Part shown: piece after piece, positions 16,598 to 23,878 of the stretch
How the letters are laid out: each line of letters begins with the position of its first letter
Position numbering within the stretch: the first letter of the stretch is position 1
Origin: Paenibacillus gorillae
GTDB taxonomy: Bacteria; Bacillota; Bacilli; Paenibacillales; Paenibacillaceae
DNA: 57,761 nucleotides
Direction of reading: 5' to 3'
Assembly (NCBI RefSeq): GCF_000513275.1
Contig: NZ_CBVJ010000123.1
Location: forward strand, 1 to 57,761
Made by a program: the position numbers and the translations under genes
Notes under the pieces: model-generated
What the model saw: only the letters and a program-made list of their open reading frames with translations
Told to the model about the DNA's origin: nothing
The model's database searches: none

Positions 16598-17818
16598 TTA
16601 ACGCACTCGCTTGACAAGCAGTGTGTAACAGAGCACCGCCAAAACGTTAACCGACGCTATAACGATCCCCATCGGCAATGCGGTCCCGCTGCCGCCAAGA
16701 CCGACCAGCGGCGCCATGCAGCCGCCGAAGACGAAGGACAGCAGGCCGATAAGAGCTGAGGCACTGCCTGCGGATTGGCCCTGATTTTGCATCGCGAGCG
16801 AGAAGCTGGCCGTCGATACGAGTCCGACGCTCGAAACAATGAAAAAGAGCGGGATAAGAACACCGAACAAACCTGCATCGAGCAATATCATCACAAGCAG
16901 CGTGACGCCGCCAATCGAAGCCATGCTAAGACCTGTAATCAGAATTTTGGTTGCGCTAACCTTCCCGGCTAACCTCCCCGCCACTTGACTGGCGATAATA
17001 ATACCAATGCCATTGATGGCAAAGCATACACTATACATTTGCGCCGATAAGCCGAACAACTCCTGCAGAACGAAGGGCGATCCGGAGATGTAAGCGAACA
17101 TACCCGCAATGATAAGTCCCTGCGATAGCGCATAGCCCATAAATAACCGATCCTTCAGCAATCTCTGGAACGTCCGAAGCGTACTGCCAAGTCCGCCCTT
17201 TAGCCGGTTTTGCTCCTTGAGCGTTTCCTTGAGGCCAAACCATACGGCAAGCAGCATCAATACGCCAATGATGGCCAGAACGATAAAGACCCCGCGCCAT
17301 GACGTCCATTTCAATATCTGTCCTCCGGCAATTGGAGCCGCAATTGGAGCGACACCGTTGACGAGCATTAGCATCGAATAAAACTTCGTCATTTCCGCTC
17401 CCTCATACATATCCCGGACCATTGCGCGGGAAATAACGATGCCGGCCGCACCGCCAAGACCTTGTATAAACCTTAGCAAGACGAAGGTCTCGATAGACGG
17501 CGCAATGACGCAAAGTACGGATACCACTGCATAAAGGGCAAGGCCGATCAGCAGCGGCTTTTTCCTTCCCTGGACATCACTTAAAGGTCCGATCAGCAGC
17601 TGTCCAATTGAAATACCGAGCAAGCATGCGGTCAGACTGAGCTGCGACATCGACGTCCCAGCCTTGAAATCACCGGCCAGTTCAGGCAATGCGGGCAAAT
17701 ACATGTCGATCGATAAAGGAGCAAATGCAGCCAGCGAGCCTAGAAGCAGTGCCATCCACAATCTGGCCGAAGATACCGGCTTACGATCACTTGTCAAACT
17801 ATTAGGTGTAGAATTCAT
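16598..17818 (-). CDS. Bcr/CflA-type MFS drug exporter
   Basis: A 406-residue, 12-helix major facilitator transporter. The motif GPLSDVQGRKKPLLIG after helix 2, and the opening LGSLAAFAPLSIDMYLPALP, are typical of the Bcr/CflA drug:proton antiporters (bicyclomycin and similar). ATG at 17818 was chosen; an in-frame TTG nine bases upstream is also possible but lies only 3 bases from GGAG. It faces the TrpD2 gene and lies about 50 bases downstream of the helicase gene, with no terminator seen between them. Confidence 0.92.
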   Translation of the reverse strand: MNSTPNSLTSDRKPVSSARLWMALLLGSLAAFAPLSIDMYLPALPELAGDFKAGTSMSQLSLTACLLGISIGQLLIGPLSDVQGRKKPLLIGLALYAVVSVLCVIAPSIETFVLLRFIQGLGGAAGIVISRAMVRDMYEGAEMTKFYSMLMLVNGVAPIAAPIAGGQILKWTSWRGVFIVLAIIGVLMLLAVWFGLKETLKEQNRLKGGLGSTLRTFQRLLKDRLFMGYALSQGLIIAGMFAYISGSPFVLQELFGLSAQMYSVCFAINGIGIIIASQVAGRLAGKVSATKILITGLSMASIGGVTLLVMILLDAGLFGVLIPLFFIVSSVGLVSTASFSLAMQNQGQSAGSASALIGLLSFVFGGCMAPLVGLGGSGTALPMGIVIASVNVLAVLCYTLLVKRVR

Positions 17819-17870
17819 GTTGAACAATCACTCCAAACTTTTTCATAATCCCATCCTTGTTATCTTTCCG

Positions 17871-20222
17871 TTACGGACGTATCACTTCATACGGCAGCCA
17901 TTCTTCCGGCAGCAGCCGCTCGTATTCCGGCCTCAAATACCGGTCGTCCACTAGCACGAGCACGCCACTATCCGTTTCAGAGCGGATAAGCCGCCCTCCC
18001 GCTTGCAACACCTTATTCATGCCCGGAAATACATAAGCGTAATGAAATCCATTCTTGCCGGTCTCGTCGAAGTACGCCTTCAGCAGATCACGTTCCGCAC
18101 CAACCTGAGGCAGTCCCACCCCGACAACTACTACACCGGTTAAGCGATCGCCGACTAAATCGATCCCTTCGGAAAAAATGCCTCCCATCACCGCAAATCC
18201 CACCAGCGTACGCTCTCTGCCCGAATGGAAGGCAGCCATGAACGCAGCCCGGTCCTCTTCCGACATGGCCGGCTGCTGCAGGAGCGTATCGAACGGCAGC
18301 GCTTCTCCCTCCGCCAACAAAGTCTCATAGCAATCATTCATATAGGCGTATGACGGAAAAAATACGAAATAATTGCCGGGGCGCTCCACTGCCAGCCGAT
18401 TCAACAGTCGTGCAATCGGCACTCTCGACTCCTCCCGATCCCGATAGCGGGTTGAGATCGGCACTAGTTGTACATCCAGTTGTTCACGCGTGAATGGTGT
18501 GGGAACAGCTAACGTGTAATCCTCCGGCGCAGCTCCAAGCATGTCCATATAATAAGCAGCGGGGGAAAGCGTCGCCGAGAAATAAATCTGCGAACGGTAT
18601 CCCTTGCCGCTCTGGCGAAGCAAATGAGAAGGGTCCAGGCAGAACAGCCTCGTCCGGACATCCCCGCCCCTCACCTCGGTATAGGTGAGGAACCTTTCGT
18701 CGTACAGCTTAGCGGACCGAAGGAAGGCTTGTGCCCCAAAGTAAACGTCCAGCAACATCGCCTCGGCCCCCGCCTCCGGATTGACAGCGCCTTCCGCAGA
18801 ACTCGGCAAAGCGCCCATCCGGCGGTTGCTGAGCCACGTCTCTGCCGCGCCAACGAACACCTCTAGTAATCCGATAAGTTCCTCGGGCAGCTCCCGCTCC
18901 GATCGCTCCCTCTCATCTCCGCATGCCTTGCGCAACGCGATAAAGTAATCATTCACCGCTTTGACTGCAGCATATCCTTCCCGGTACACGGGCTTAAGCA
19001 GGCGCTGCAGAGCTAGAAACGAAGCTTTCTCCAGCTCCGCAGAGAACATCTCTCGTGCACGGTCAACCAAGTTATGCGCTTCATCGACAAGCAGCGCTGT
19101 CTGTTTCTTCTGCTCGCCAAGCAGCCGTTTCAACGACACCCTCGGGTCATAGATGTAGTTATAATCGCAGATTACGACATCCGCAGCATATGCGGCGTCA
19201 AGTGAAAACTCGAACGGACAGACCCGGTGCTTACGGGCATACTGTTCTACAACCTCACGGGTCATATTCGTTTCCTCGCCGAGCATGTCAAGCAGCGCGC
19301 CGTTCACCCGGTCGTAATAGCCGTCCGCATATTCGCAGTAGCGCTTGTCGCATCGCTGCTCCTCCTGAAAGCAAATGCTCGCCTTGGCGGTCAGCGTTAC
19401 AGCATGAATGCGAAGCCCCTTCGCCGCCATCCGGGCAAAAGCATCCTCCGCGGCTGTCCGCGTCGTCGTACGGGCCGTCAAATAAAATAGACGGCTGAGC
19501 AGCCCTTCCCCCATCGCCTTGACGGCGGGAAACGTCGTCGAGATCGTTTTACCTATACCGGTTGGCGCTTTGGCGAACAGATTGGCACCCTCCTCGATCG
19601 TCCGATATACGGCTCCAGCCAGTTTCCGCTGCCCGCTCCGGTACATGTCGAAAGGAAATGCCAGCTCGGAGATGCTCCTATCCCTCTCTTCAGCATGGCG
19701 CAGCAGCATCCGGGCGTATGGCGTATAATCGCGCAGCAGATCCATCATAAACTGCTGCAGCTCCGCAAAGAACGCTGCACGTCTGTATAAGCGGCGCTCG
19801 CCGGATTGCACGGACACATAGGTAAGCTGAATCCCGACCTTGTCTAGACCCTGTTCAGCGGCATACATGAAGGCGTAGCAATAGGCTTGAGCCCAGTGAA
19901 CCGGGATTCCTTCCTCCCCAAGCCGGGACAAATCCGCACGAGTCGATTTGATCTCATCGATCGTTACGCTGCCATCCTCGCTGATCAAAAGTCCGTCACA
20001 ACGTCCGTCCACGCGGTACGTCAGCTCTTCATAATCGATATTGGCGCAGAGATACTCTTCCTTCTGATCCCGCTCGCCATACTGTTTCTGTACCTGCTGA
20101 TGCACCCGCGTCCCTTCTGCCATTGCATCCGCCATTTGAAAACCGGACTCGATGCTGCCTGCGCGGTACACATATTCCACGAGCGGCCTCACCGCGATCG
20201 CGATTTCTTTCTCCATGGCCAT
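17871..20222 (-). CDS. DinG/XPD-type DNA helicase with N-terminal nuclease domain
   Basis: A 783-residue superfamily 2 helicase. Residues about 1-130 look like a PD-(D/E)XK nuclease: a helix with RVHQQ, then CDGLL and IDEIKS (Asp ... Glu-x-Lys). The helicase part has Walker A KAPTGIGKT near residue 217, four cysteines of an XPD-type Fe-S cluster (SICFQEEQRCDKRYCEY and later RVCPF), a DEAH box LLVDEAHNLVDRA, and motif VI QAGGRLIRSETD near the end. Such proteins act in DNA repair as 5'-3' helicases. The start is weakly supported (GGGTGA close to the ATG). Confidence 0.9.
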   Translation of the reverse strand: MAMEKEIAIAVRPLVEYVYRAGSIESGFQMADAMAEGTRVHQQVQKQYGERDQKEEYLCANIDYEELTYRVDGRCDGLLISEDGSVTIDEIKSTRADLSRLGEEGIPVHWAQAYCYAFMYAAEQGLDKVGIQLTYVSVQSGERRLYRRAAFFAELQQFMMDLLRDYTPYARMLLRHAEERDRSISELAFPFDMYRSGQRKLAGAVYRTIEEGANLFAKAPTGIGKTISTTFPAVKAMGEGLLSRLFYLTARTTTRTAAEDAFARMAAKGLRIHAVTLTAKASICFQEEQRCDKRYCEYADGYYDRVNGALLDMLGEETNMTREVVEQYARKHRVCPFEFSLDAAYAADVVICDYNYIYDPRVSLKRLLGEQKKQTALLVDEAHNLVDRAREMFSAELEKASFLALQRLLKPVYREGYAAVKAVNDYFIALRKACGDERERSERELPEELIGLLEVFVGAAETWLSNRRMGALPSSAEGAVNPEAGAEAMLLDVYFGAQAFLRSAKLYDERFLTYTEVRGGDVRTRLFCLDPSHLLRQSGKGYRSQIYFSATLSPAAYYMDMLGAAPEDYTLAVPTPFTREQLDVQLVPISTRYRDREESRVPIARLLNRLAVERPGNYFVFFPSYAYMNDCYETLLAEGEALPFDTLLQQPAMSEEDRAAFMAAFHSGRERTLVGFAVMGGIFSEGIDLVGDRLTGVVVVGVGLPQVGAERDLLKAYFDETGKNGFHYAYVFPGMNKVLQAGGRLIRSETDSGVLVLVDDRYLRPEYERLLPEEWLPYEVIRP

Positions 20223-20313
20223 GCCATCACCCGATTCTGGTTACGCGCTGCCGCAAACCATCCGTTTTGTTCTGCTCCACCCAGTATACCACACATACGT
20301 TCGCCTATCTGGC

Positions 20314-20423
20314 AAAAAAAGGATGCCCCACAGGGGCAATATCATTAAGTTAAAGCTTAACTTAATGACATGCCCGCAGAGCATCTACATGGTTGACAGT
20401 CGAGATGCTCCAAGGAGCATCTC
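20314..20423 (-). terminator. Terminator and hairpin cluster after ydjO
   Basis: Three hairpins in tandem: GAGATGCTCC/GGAGCATCTC (20402-20423), TCATTAAGTTAA/TTAACTTAATGA with a 3-base centre (20342-20368), and TGCCCC/GGGGCA (20324-20338), the last followed by T7 on the minus strand. The last is a classical terminator for ydjO; the first two add unusual palindromic structure. Confidence 0.75.
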
Positions 20424-20439
20424 ATCTAAGCTTAGCCTA

Positions 20440-20703
20440 TTACTCAGCCGTAGCCGCGACCGCCTTCAGCTTCAAATTGTCATTAGCATTTACAAGCGCG
20501 GGCAGCATCCGCTCTCCACTCACCATTGGAGAATTGCAGAGCAAGCAAGTTGGAGCCTGTTCAAACGAAAAGTTCTCGCGCATCCAACCATTGCAATCGT
20601 CACTTTCGCAAGACCAGATCTTCGTATTGACCTCTGGAATTTCCTCTTGAATCTTTTTCCGGTTATAGATCGGTAACGCCCCCTTCCTGAAATCAAATTC
20701 CAC
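20440..20703 (-). CDS. ydjO: YdjO-like cold-inducible zinc-ribbon protein
   Basis: A small protein with two Cys pairs (CESDDC and CLLC) and the family core IWSCESDDCNGWMRENFSFE, matching the Bacillus YdjO family of short cold-inducible proteins of unknown role. The coordinates use the GTG at 20703, which has no RBS. A good RBS (AGGAAGGGGG) lies instead 8 bases before an ATC codon at Ile12 (20670), where homologues would start, so the true start may be non-canonical. It is followed by strong hairpins. Confidence 0.75.
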   Translation of the reverse strand: MEFDFRKGALPIYNRKKIQEEIPEVNTKIWSCESDDCNGWMRENFSFEQAPTCLLCNSPMVSGERMLPALVNANDNLKLKAVAATAE

Positions 20704-20897
20704 AATATGCTGACTGACTATTTTATCGTTTCTTTTTTAAAAAATTCCATTCATCATAATTAAAATTTTTTTATCGCCAGGCGCAGCATGTATAAATAAT
20801 CGTTTATCCGGTTTGTAACATGTATATTGTAAACTTGGTCCAATCATTAGTAAACTACATCCTTCATTTTCGACCTAATATTTCATATTTCGACAAT

Positions 20898-21236
20898 TTA
20901 CAGTTTGTAACCGAATTGCTGCGGAATATACTCAATACTGGATCTGGCGGTGAAGGTAAGTATATGTTTGGCCTTATCATAGTTTACCGTATCTTCCTGG
21001 ACATAGAACCAAATTTTTACCGTTGGCTGCTCTTCCCCATAATGGCGGAATAGAAATACGTTCAGCTCGCTTCGCCATCTCAGCAGCTCATCCATATCTT
21101 TATCGGACGGATTCTGAACTTCAAACGACCATCGGCTTCCTTCAGCCGGCTCTGCCTGATAAGTCACTGGCTGATGATCAGAATCAACAAATGTCCTTCC
21201 TCCCACAGCATGCTTGATCAGTAACGTTTCGTGCAC
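20898..21236 (-). CDS. Conserved hypothetical protein
   Basis: 112 residues starting at GTG, with GGGAGGG 6 bases upstream. The sequence looks like a soluble beta-rich protein (RWSFEVQNPSDKDMDELLRW, then LNVFLFRHYGEE, VKIWFYVQE, HILTFTAR). No cysteines, membrane helices or motifs that I recognise. It follows the pirin gene by 33 bases on the same strand and may share its transcript. The 194 bases after its stop, up to the ydjO start, show no gene. Confidence 0.7.
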   Translation of the reverse strand: MHETLLIKHAVGGRTFVDSDHQPVTYQAEPAEGSRWSFEVQNPSDKDMDELLRWRSELNVFLFRHYGEEQPTVKIWFYVQEDTVNYDKAKHILTFTARSSIEYIPQQFGYKL

Positions 21237-21269
21237 GTAAAGCCCTCCCGTCCTTCTCTTTGTCTGTAA

Positions 21270-21971
21270 TCAAGGCAAGTCGATGAACAACACGAATACG
21301 CTCTCTTCACCCGTCCGCAGCAAAATATCAGGCTCAAACTGCGCCCGGATGGAATCCTTCGGCCCCATGCTGAATCCGTTAATATCTACGCTGCCCTCAA
21401 TGACCATCGCAAACACCCTTCTGCCGGGCTGCTGGTTATGATAAAGCTTTTTGCCAGGCTCCAGACGGCCCAGATAGATCGTCAGATCCTGATGAATGCT
21501 TGCTGTGCCGTTCGCGCCATCGGGCGTGACGATTGGGACAAACGCATTAGTTAACTTGTCGTTGTCGTAGCTCACCATCTCATAGGACGGCTCTAAGCCT
21601 TTCTCTCGCGGCATAAACCATAGCTGGAAAAACTGGCCTTCATCCGTATCGGAATCATTGTACTCAGCATGGATAATTCCGCTGCCGGCAGTCATCCGCT
21701 GCACTTCTCCTGCGGAGGTAACTTCAATGTTACCCAAGTTGTCCTCATGCTTTATTCTGCCGGCCAATGGGATCGTCACGATCTCCATATCGCTGTGCGG
21801 GTGGGCTCCGAAGCCGCGTCCCGGGGCAATAACGTCATCATTAAGTACACGCATAACGCCAAACCCGTAATTATCCTGGTCGAAATAATCGCCAAAAGAA
21901 AAACTTCGCGCGCTGCGCAGCCACCCTAGGTCAACCGAGTTCCGCTCATTTGCCGGAAATAGCTTTATCAT
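21270..21971 (-). CDS. Pirin-family protein (bicupin)
   Basis: A 233-residue pirin/YhhW-type cupin protein. The metal ligands are visible in AHPHSDMEIVTI (two His), and GIIHAEYND (His and Glu) in the first cupin barrel; the second barrel lies at about 140-230. Bacterial members of this shape can oxidise quercetin or act as redox-sensitive modulators; the substrate here is unknown. AGGAGG is 8 bases before the ATG. Confidence 0.92.
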   Translation of the reverse strand: MIKLFPANERNSVDLGWLRSARSFSFGDYFDQDNYGFGVMRVLNDDVIAPGRGFGAHPHSDMEIVTIPLAGRIKHEDNLGNIEVTSAGEVQRMTAGSGIIHAEYNDSDTDEGQFFQLWFMPREKGLEPSYEMVSYDNDKLTNAFVPIVTPDGANGTASIHQDLTIYLGRLEPGKKLYHNQQPGRRVFAMVIEGSVDINGFSMGPKDSIRAQFEPDILLRTGEESVFVLFIDLP

Positions 21972-22032
21972 ATGAAATTCCTCCTTTGGGGCATTCTAAC
22001 GATCATAACGCAGGGAGTGTGATGGGACGACG

Positions 22033-22206
22033 ATGGACAAACAAGAGAGAAATTCAGAAGAAGATTTGGTGACGGAGAAGGATATTGACGATAAATTCGG
22101 CTTGTTCACGGAGGAGCCGCAAAGCTATGTGCTGTCGAATGCCAGCAAAAGGCTGAAAGCGACTTACCCTCGGCGGTCAGCCTTGAAAAGCAGGGATAAG
22201 CCGTAA
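22033..22206 (+). CDS. Small hypothetical protein
   Basis: A 57-residue ORF starting MDKQERNSEEDLVTEKDIDD. The first half is very acidic and the last 20 residues are basic (KRLKATYPRRSALKSRDKP). No strong RBS is visible (GGGAC about 4 bases upstream). Its charge segregation and ordinary codon use suggest a real gene, divergent from the pirin gene, but the evidence is thin. Confidence 0.45.
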   Translation: MDKQERNSEEDLVTEKDIDDKFGLFTEEPQSYVLSNASKRLKATYPRRSALKSRDKP

Positions 22207-22556
22207 TTATTGAATGATGATAATGAAATACGCGGAGCCGTTGCTTAGTCTGGCAGGCGAATTTATACCCTGCTGGACTGGCCAGCCGTGTGAGCTAGCC
22301 TATTAAATCCGGAAGCTGCAAAAGGAAGCTAGCGGAAACAGTGTGAAGTTATCTGAATGATACATTACCCACAGTATACCACTTAAAGTCTTAGGTATAA
22401 AGTAAACAGCATGCAAGTTTATTGGCCGGCTGCCGGAGAACAAATGGGAAAACAGGTTACATGAATTGGATTTTTGCCAAAAACATCTTCGTTTATCCAA
22501 TCAGACAAGGGCCAACAGCCCAAGGATGAATGAGGTGCTGCCAGACAGCAAGAGAA
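22207..22556. other. Intergenic stretch without a recognised gene
   Basis: About 350 bases between the small ORF and the yidC terminator. There is no open frame with an RBS on either strand and no clear promoter. Confidence 0.6.
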
Positions 22557-22586
22557 GAAAAAACGCACCCCCTTCTGGAGATGCGT
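22557..22586 (-). terminator. Intrinsic terminator of yidC
   Basis: On the minus strand ACGCATCTCC pairs with GGGGGTGCGT (with G-T pairs) around an AGAA loop, followed by six T. Confidence 0.85.
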
Positions 22587-22593
22587 CTTGTTG

Positions 22594-23415
22594 TTATTTG
22601 GTCGAAACGCCTGGTGTCGGCAATTTGTCCGGCTTCAGAACGGGGTACAAACGTTTGGCAAGCATCGTCTGTAAAATCATAAATGTCCCGCCTACTACCC
22701 AATATAACGGTACAGCCGCCGGCGCAGAGAAGGAGAATATAGCCATCATAACGGGCGAAATATAACCCATAAAGGCCATTTGCTTCGCTTGCGCAGGATC
22801 AACCCCCACCTGTGAAGTGCGGAATTGAATGTAGTAGACAATTCCCGCAAGAAACGGAAGCACATGGTCGGGAACGCCAAGTTGGAACCACAGGAAGGAA
22901 TGCTGCGCAAGCTCCGGCGTCATTTTGATCGCATAGTACAATCCGGTAAGAATCGGGATTTGCAGCAGCATCGGCAGACAGCCGATCGCCAGCGGGTTGA
23001 ACTGATGCTTGCTATACAGCTCCATCATTTCCTTGTTCATCTTCGCTTGCGACTCTGGCGTCTTGTCCTTGTACTTTTCCTTCAGCTTATTCAATTCCGG
23101 CTGCATAACAGCCATCTTCTGTTTCATCTTCTGCTGGCTCTTATGCTGGCGTAGCATAAACGGCATCAGTACTAGACGCACAAGCAAAGTCATTGCAATA
23201 ATCGCCATTCCATAGCTGTCGCCAAAGAACGAAGCAATGTGCTGAATCAAGTACGAGAACGGGAATACGACGTAATGGTTGAAAAAGCCTGGCGTATTCG
23301 CATCAACCGTACCGTTCGGTGCGCCGCATCCGCTCACGATAAGCAGTATGGCAATTACGGCTAAAAAGCGATATCTTTTAAGAAAGGCGAATGCTTGGTT
23401 TGAAGTTGTCTCCAT
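22594..23415 (-). CDS. yidC: Membrane protein insertase YidC/OxaA (second-copy type)
   Basis: A 273-residue insertase that helps membrane proteins fold into the bilayer. It has a lipoprotein signal with lipobox IVSGC near residue 30, then five membrane segments. The helix LVRLVLMPFMLRQHKSQQKM carries the conserved Arg of the hydrophilic groove. The start is set by GAGGAGG 6 bases before the ATG; the longer frame has no support. It is not next to rnpA/rpmH as the housekeeping spoIIIJ copy is, so it is probably a second paralogue (YidC2-like). Its Shine-Dalgarno lies in a 10-bp hairpin within an overlapping upstream ORF. Confidence 0.92.
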   Translation of the reverse strand: METTSNQAFAFLKRYRFLAVIAILLIVSGCGAPNGTVDANTPGFFNHYVVFPFSYLIQHIASFFGDSYGMAIIAMTLLVRLVLMPFMLRQHKSQQKMKQKMAVMQPELNKLKEKYKDKTPESQAKMNKEMMELYSKHQFNPLAIGCLPMLLQIPILTGLYYAIKMTPELAQHSFLWFQLGVPDHVLPFLAGIVYYIQFRTSQVGVDPAQAKQMAFMGYISPVMMAIFSFSAPAAVPLYWVVGGTFMILQTMLAKRLYPVLKPDKLPTPGVSTK

Positions 23416-23708
23416 AAAAATCCTCCTCGTTGTGGGTGTTCTTGATTTCGCAACGAGGAGCTGCAATCCGCGGATTCACCGTCGGGGGATTCTTTCCTTT
23501 TTACTTTTCGCACGAGCCAGTGCTGGATACGGTCTGGTCTGCTGACTTGATGTACAAGCAGAATGAGCGGTACCCAGATGAACCGTTGCGGCGACCATCC
23601 GCCGTTGTCCTCAATGGACTGGCGCGTGAAATAGGCGGCATACGCAAATGAGCAAATAATGCTGATCGAGAGCAAATAGGGAATGACCTCATGAAGCTCA
23701 AATACCAA
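23361..23708 (-). CDS. Small membrane protein overlapping yidC (candidate regulatory ORF)
   Basis: About 115 residues from TTG at 23708, with GGAGG 8 bases upstream. Two hydrophobic segments are visible (IPYLLSISIICSFAYAAYF and RFIWVPLILLVHQV), followed by a basic, hydrophilic tail ending SPFLKDIAF. Its last 18 codons overlap the start of yidC in another frame, and the yidC Shine-Dalgarno hairpin lies within its coding sequence. I do not recognise the family. It could be a translation-coupling or nascent-chain sensor ORF like MifM upstream of Bacillus yidC2, but no sequence similarity to MifM is claimed. Confidence 0.55.
   Translation of the reverse strand: MVFELHEVIPYLLSISIICSFAYAAYFTRQSIEDNGGWSPQRFIWVPLILLVHQVSRPDRIQHWLVRKVKRKESPDGESADCSSSLRNQEHPQRGGFLWRQLQTKHSPFLKDIAF
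23422..23460 (-). promoter_or_regulatory. Hairpin sequestering the yidC Shine-Dalgarno
   Basis: On the minus strand CTCCTCGTTG (23451-23460) pairs perfectly with CAACGAGGAG (23423-23432) around an 18-base loop. The second arm contains the GAGGAG that serves as the yidC RBS, 6 bases before its ATG. No T run follows, so it is not a terminator. Confidence 0.8.
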
Positions 23709-23878
23709 AGCATTCACCTCCTTTAGTATAATGGATGACATAACTTGAATTTCTGTACGGCTATTTCGACGAAATAACCCGTCTTAAGTCCAGTTGCAAC
23801 CCCATCCTCGGGCTGTGTTAAGCACAGTCTCTACAAGAGTAAAATGGACTAAGCTTATTATACGGGGAGGACACGGTT

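Noticed and set aside
23735..23760. TATACT near the yidC upstream ORF as its promoter
   Set aside because: The start of transcription would fall within the ribosome binding site, leaving no leader.
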